A DNA stretch of 64,000 nt, taken from assembly GCA_934479825.1 (NCBI GenBank), contig CAKSOW010000009.1:1-64000 (forward strand), given 5' to 3'. A program made the position numbers and the translations under genes. Position 1 is the stretch's first letter. Each line of letters starts with the position of its first letter. Positions 60,598 to 64,000 of the stretch are shown piece by piece. The stretch comes from an uncultured Eubacteriales bacterium (GTDB taxonomy: Bacteria > Bacillota > Clostridia > Oscillospirales > CAG-382). The notes under the pieces were generated by a model. It ran no database searches and was not told where the DNA came from. It saw only the letters and a list, made by a program, of their open reading frames with translations.

Positions 60598-61517
60598 GCG
60601 GCGTCACTCGTGCCTGCCGCACCGGTATCAGACGTTTCGGGAGAAGCGGTTTGCGTATCGCCGGTTTCGGCAATCTGACCGCCGGCAAACGTTCCGGTAT
60701 ACGGCGCTTTGCCGTTGCCGAAATCGTAGGTTCCCTCACCCTCCATCACGTCGCTTACCCATGCGCCGTCGTAGCTTTGGCCGGACGCCCAGGTATATTT
60801 TCCGTTTCCGTTGCGTTTCCCGTTCAAATAATCGCCGACATAGCTATCGCCGTTGGAAAATGAAAACTTATTCTTGCCGGTATACACCATACCGTTTTCC
60901 AGCGTCACGGTAATTTCCGACGAGCCGGTACGTTTATCATCAACAAAAGCGCCATAGTAATACGAACCGTCGGGATAATGCTCTTCGCCGACGCCGTTAC
61001 GCTTGCCGTCCGCCCAATCGCCGTAGTAATACGACCCGTCCGCAAAGACATACTTGCCTTTTCCGTTGGGCTTGCCGTCCGAGACCGCACCGGTATAGAC
61101 TGCACCGGAGGTACTGGTAAAGACAGCCTCACCCGTCAGTTTATCCGCCGCAAAATCACCCTCGTACTTGTCGCCGTTCTTGTAGGTAATCACACCTTTT
61201 CCCTCTCGTGCAACGCCGTTTAAACTGCCCTCGAACACGTCTCCGGTGCTGTAAACGATTTTACCGAGCGCGGAGTTCTCGTCCTTGGTCAGCTTTCCGC
61301 TTATGCCGTCAGAATAATGAACCGTGCCGTCGGTCGGCTGTCCGTTCTTGACATGCCCCGAAAATTTGACACCATCCTTGGTGATATAGCGATAACCGCT
61401 TGCAAGCAGAATAATCCCGGCAAGCGCGATAAGGGCAAGCGCTGTCATAAGCGTCAGTGCAAGCGGGCTTACCCGTCTTTTTCTTCTGCGCACGACGCGC
61501 GTGTTCTGGCTTTGCAT
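60594..61517 (-). CDS. Membrane-anchored MORN-repeat protein
   Basis: 307 residues from ATG 61517, eight bases after AAGGAG. Basic cytoplasmic N terminus ('RRRKRRVS'), one transmembrane helix (about 22-43), then some nine MORN repeats, e.g. 'YKNGDKYEGDF', 'FADGSYYYGDWADGKRNGVG' and 'FSNGDSYVGDYLNGKRNGNG', and a Thr/Ala/Asp tail. MORN repeats bind lipids or proteins and scaffold membranes. Located between parB-linked genes, so a role at the cell envelope or division site is possible but only inferred. Confidence 0.85.
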   Translation of the reverse strand: MQSQNTRVVRRRKRRVSPLALTLMTALALIALAGIILLASGYRYITKDGVKFSGHVKNGQPTDGTVHYSDGISGKLTKDENSALGKIVYSTGDVFEGSLNGVAREGKGVITYKNGDKYEGDFAADKLTGEAVFTSTSGAVYTGAVSDGKPNGKGKYVFADGSYYYGDWADGKRNGVGEEHYPDGSYYYGAFVDDKRTGSSEITVTLENGMVYTGKNKFSFSNGDSYVGDYLNGKRNGNGKYTWASGQSYDGAWVSDVMEGEGTYDFGNGKAPYTGTFAGGQIAETGDTQTASPETSDTGAAGTSDAA

Positions 61518-61560
61518 ATCCATAACTCCTTCTTATGTAGATTTACCTGATTTTTCTGTA

Positions 61561-62313
61561 TTATGTGTTGGAATCAGAGCCGTTTTCCGGCGTTTCGGAT
61601 TTTCCGTTTTCCGGGTTCTCGGAATCAGTTGCGTCAGCCATATCCTTGCTTTCCGCCGAGCCGGAACCGTCTTGTCCGTTTCCTGCGTTCTCCGGATTTT
61701 CTGCATTCTCCGCGTTTTTTTCTTCCTGTGCCAGACGTTCTTGTTCTTCACGGTTCAATTGCTCTTGTTCATTCAAAAGCGAATCGTCCCGTTCCGTGGT
61801 GCCGTAAGGCTCTTTTTTAGAATCGGAGCTTATCAGATCCCCTGCCCAGTTCCCCAAGAAACGGACAACCCCCGACGCCGCAAAAGCCGCGGCTGTCAGA
61901 AGAACAATAAGTCCCGCCATTTTCACAAGCGGCACGCGTTCCGCATAATGCTTTTCAAAGCTTTTGGTGCGGTTCTCAGCCGGAAGAAAATAAGAAACCT
62001 CCGGTTTTTCCGCAAACAACAGCTCTTTGTCCGCCGGATCCGTTTTTTCCTGCGGCGCATATTTGACAAGAGCACGAGCAAGCGGCGAACCGCCGTTTGC
62101 CAAGACTCGTACCAAGGCCATAAGAGCCGCATTCCGATAACCGAGCTGCTTTAAGGTCTTGGCAGTCTCCGGCGTGTCCGCACCGGCATTCGACAAGCGC
62201 TTGACCAGGCGCGAAAGCACGGTCTGCACCAAAAAAGTATAAACAATTGCCGCAAGAATGGCAAAAAAGACTGCCCACACAAAGGCTTCTATGGTTTGTT
62301 CCGTCACAGGCAT
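61561..62313 (-). CDS. Two-pass membrane protein with long acidic tail, unknown
   Basis: 250 residues: transmembrane helix at about 10-32, a cytoplasmic or external loop of about 95 residues, second helix near 128-148, then a 95-residue Glu/Asn/Asp/Ser-rich tail containing 'EQEQLNREEQERLAQEEKNA', likely coiled or disordered. A ribosome site AAAGGA precedes the ATG. Same operon as parB (33 bp). No family recognised. Confidence 0.7.
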   Translation of the reverse strand: MPVTEQTIEAFVWAVFFAILAAIVYTFLVQTVLSRLVKRLSNAGADTPETAKTLKQLGYRNAALMALVRVLANGGSPLARALVKYAPQEKTDPADKELLFAEKPEVSYFLPAENRTKSFEKHYAERVPLVKMAGLIVLLTAAAFAASGVVRFLGNWAGDLISSDSKKEPYGTTERDDSLLNEQEQLNREEQERLAQEEKNAENAENPENAGNGQDGSGSAESKDMADATDSENPENGKSETPENGSDSNT

Positions 62314-62346
62314 TTTCCTTTCTTAATAATACGCCGGGAAAGCCGG

Positions 62347-63306
62347 TCAGTCCTTGAACTCATCGAAAATATCGTTTCCGGCCAACTGTTTCAAAAGCGT
62401 TTCTAAATCCTCGTTGTTATAGTATTCGATTTCTATACGGCCTGCACCCTTTTTGCGGCCGTTTGCGGAAATCACGGTTTTGCGACCGAGTTTTCCGGTC
62501 AGTTTTTCCTGCAATTTTTCCATGTAGATCTTCAATTCCGCCCGTTGAGCACGCTTTTCATCCTGCAACGCACCCTTTTCCCTGCGAATTAACAGATTTT
62601 TGACGTATTTTTCGGTATCGCGCACCGATAGCTGTTTGGCAAGCACCACATCCAGCGCGTCGTTGATGGCCTCTTCACTGCCAAGCGGCAGCAAAGTGCG
62701 CGCATGTCCCGGCGTGATATCGCCGGTCGCCAAAAAATCAAGGACATTGGACGGCAATGTGAGAAGCCGCAAGGAGTTTGTGAGATTCGGACGGGAAATA
62801 CCGACGATCCGCGCCGTTTCCTCTTGCGTCAGTCCGAATTCGTCGATCAGGCGCTTTAAGCCGCGCGCTACTTCCACCGGGTTCAGATCCTCACGCTGTA
62901 AGTTCTCAACGAGCATGACCGCGCTCGCTTCGGTGTCGCTTAACTCTTTCACCACGACCGGCACTTCGGTAAGACCGGCCATTTTGGAGGCGCGCCAGCG
63001 GCGTTCACCCGAAATGATGCGATATTTTCCCCTTAGCAGCTCTTTTGTGCTCTCGCTGTCGTCGGGACGGGCGGCACTGCGCACCACCAGCGGCTGCAAT
63101 ACGCCATGCGCCGCAATGGAATCGGCAAGCGCCTGCAAAGCCTCTTGATCAAAGGTCTTGCGCGGTTGGTCGCGATCCGGCTCTATATCCGAAAGACGCA
63201 CCGTCGAAACGGTTGTCGGGTCAGCCGGCGCCGACCATTCGCCGATACCGGTCTCCGTAAAGATTTTATCCAGTCCCTTTCCGAGACCACCGAACTTTTT
63301 CGCCAT
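62347..63306 (-). CDS. parB: Chromosome-partitioning protein ParB
   Basis: 319 residues. N-terminal 'KKFGGLGKGLDKIF' (the basic start that contacts ParA), CTPase domain with 'PRKTFDQEALQALADSI', 'GERRWRASKMAGL' and 'MLVENLQREDLNPVEVARGL', HTH 'TQEETARIVGISRPNLTNSL', and C-terminal dimer domain ('GRIEIEYYNNEDLETLLKQL'). It loads at parS and spreads as a CTP-gated clamp. parA/soj is not adjacent: the next gene upstream is an acyltransferase. Confidence 0.95.
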   Translation of the reverse strand: MAKKFGGLGKGLDKIFTETGIGEWSAPADPTTVSTVRLSDIEPDRDQPRKTFDQEALQALADSIAAHGVLQPLVVRSAARPDDSESTKELLRGKYRIISGERRWRASKMAGLTEVPVVVKELSDTEASAVMLVENLQREDLNPVEVARGLKRLIDEFGLTQEETARIVGISRPNLTNSLRLLTLPSNVLDFLATGDITPGHARTLLPLGSEEAINDALDVVLAKQLSVRDTEKYVKNLLIRREKGALQDEKRAQRAELKIYMEKLQEKLTGKLGRKTVISANGRKKGAGRIEIEYYNNEDLETLLKQLAGNDIFDEFKD

Positions 63307-63370
63307 GAAAATGTCCTTTCTTTGGCTTTTGGCCTTTATTGTGTCGCATATACTTTATGCGTTTTCTATC

Positions 63371-64000
63371 TTAAAATTGGAAATACAAAAACGGACTGTA
63401 ACTGTTTCCGGCAAGCATGGCCGTGCAGACCGCAAGAATCGCCAAAAGGCAGCATCCGCGGATGACACTTACCGTGAAAGTCATAAAGGCAGAACGTCTT
63501 TCAAGGCGTTCCGCAAGTCTTTTCAACCCTTGCGAAACCGGCGCGCACAGCAAGACGGCAAGAACAATAAAGAAAATATGATTCATGAACGTCACCGAAA
63601 AATCGGTATCCATCAGTATTTTACCGTCAAACATCGCGCCTAAATACGAAAACGCGCGCCGGATATCTTTAAAGTAGAAGAATACAAACCCGATATCCGC
63701 CACAAGAATCAGGTAGATGTGCCGGATAAAGGCCGGAATTTTCTCAAACGGCGTTTTAAACAGACGCTCCAACGCAATGAAAAAGCCGTTGTACAAGCCC
63801 CAGAGAATGAAATTCCAGCTGGCGCCGTGCCAGAAACCGGTCAAGAACCACACGACAAACAGATTGAAAAAAACATGTTTCCGGTTGCCGCCAAGCGGAA
63901 TATACACATAATCGCGGAAAAAGCCGCCGAGCGTCATATGCCATCTGCGCCAGAATTCCGATACCGATTTTGAAATATAAGGATAGTTGAAGTTCTCCGG
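63371..64000 (-). CDS. MBOAT-family O-acyltransferase (AlgI/DltB-like), partial
   Basis: C-terminal part of a membrane-bound O-acyltransferase; it runs off the right edge of the window (the frame is open to 64000, reading 'SKSVSEFWRRWHMTLGGFFR'). 'FLTGFWHGASWNFILWGLYN' contains the catalytic His of WHG, and 'RDYVYIPLGGNRK' is the conserved AlgI motif. Several transmembrane helices follow. It acetylates or acylates an extracytoplasmic polysaccharide, usually with a partner SGNH-type protein not visible here. Confidence 0.88.
   Translation of the reverse strand, partial: PENFNYPYISKSVSEFWRRWHMTLGGFFRDYVYIPLGGNRKHVFFNLFVVWFLTGFWHGASWNFILWGLYNGFFIALERLFKTPFEKIPAFIRHIYLILVADIGFVFFYFKDIRRAFSYLGAMFDGKILMDTDFSVTFMNHIFFIVLAVLLCAPVSQGLKRLAERLERRSAFMTFTVSVIRGCCLLAILAVCTAMLAGNSYSPFLYFQF

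Overview
The window looks like a chromosome segment from a Clostridia-type Bacillota, probably an anaerobic gut or rumen organism. Genes start from ATG, GTG or TTG behind strong AGGAGG-type ribosome binding sites, and many promoters are near-perfect TTGACA-17-TATAAT. Gene content also fits: a glycyl-radical enzyme with its activase, archaeal-type ProS, RlmD with a Clostridia-style tail, a TSCPD protein, DUF5685 with a J-domain partner, and cytoplasmic pectin-type beta-helix enzymes. No rRNA, tRNA, CRISPR array or transposase was seen.

Layout. 1-12.3 kb is accessory: a TPR regulator with a decayed HTH, then about 14 small minus-strand genes (barstar-like, colicin-D-immunity-like, DUF4279, DUF2691-like, RDD, stalk-domain and lipoprotein genes) that read as a silent array of immunity-type genes without toxins. 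A sigma/anti-sigma pair follows. 12.3-15.4 kb holds a CsoR-controlled metal P-type ATPase with a textbook promoter and operator. 15.4-20.6 kb holds a MarR-regulated heterodimeric ABC exporter and a broken histidine kinase.

20.4-31 kb is a patchwork of sugar and hydrolase genes (truncated rhamnosidase, AraC regulator, glycyl-radical enzyme and activase, SGNH fragment, SDR, truncated glycosidase, truncated MgtE, PAP2 remnant, esterase-lactonase fusion, truncated TetR). Several abrupt junctions leave two neighbouring genes broken at the same point. 30.6-33.4 kb carries an unusual trio: S51 peptidase, double-kinase fusion and M24 peptidase fragment.

33.4-48.6 kb is core genome: rlmD, a PrsA-like foldase, recG-uvrA, an AraC/GyrI regulator, an LRR membrane protein, glycerol-1-phosphate dehydrogenase, ligA and pfkA. 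48.6-54.4 kb is a sugar isomerase and two beta-helix enzymes bracketed by inverted copies of a roughly 1 kb hairpin-rich non-coding element. 54.4-64 kb returns to core genes: TSCPD protein, phosphoglucomutase, proS, and a minus-strand run from parB (without parA) through a membrane protein, a MORN protein, a SpoU methyltransferase and DUF5685 to a J-domain protein, then the end of an MBOAT acyltransferase.

The most interesting items are the inverted hairpin elements, the cluster of gene-breaking junctions, the immunity-like array with a partial gene duplication, the peptidase-kinase-peptidase operon, and a glycyl-radical enzyme with an atypical cysteine loop. All identifications come from reading motifs; no database search was run.
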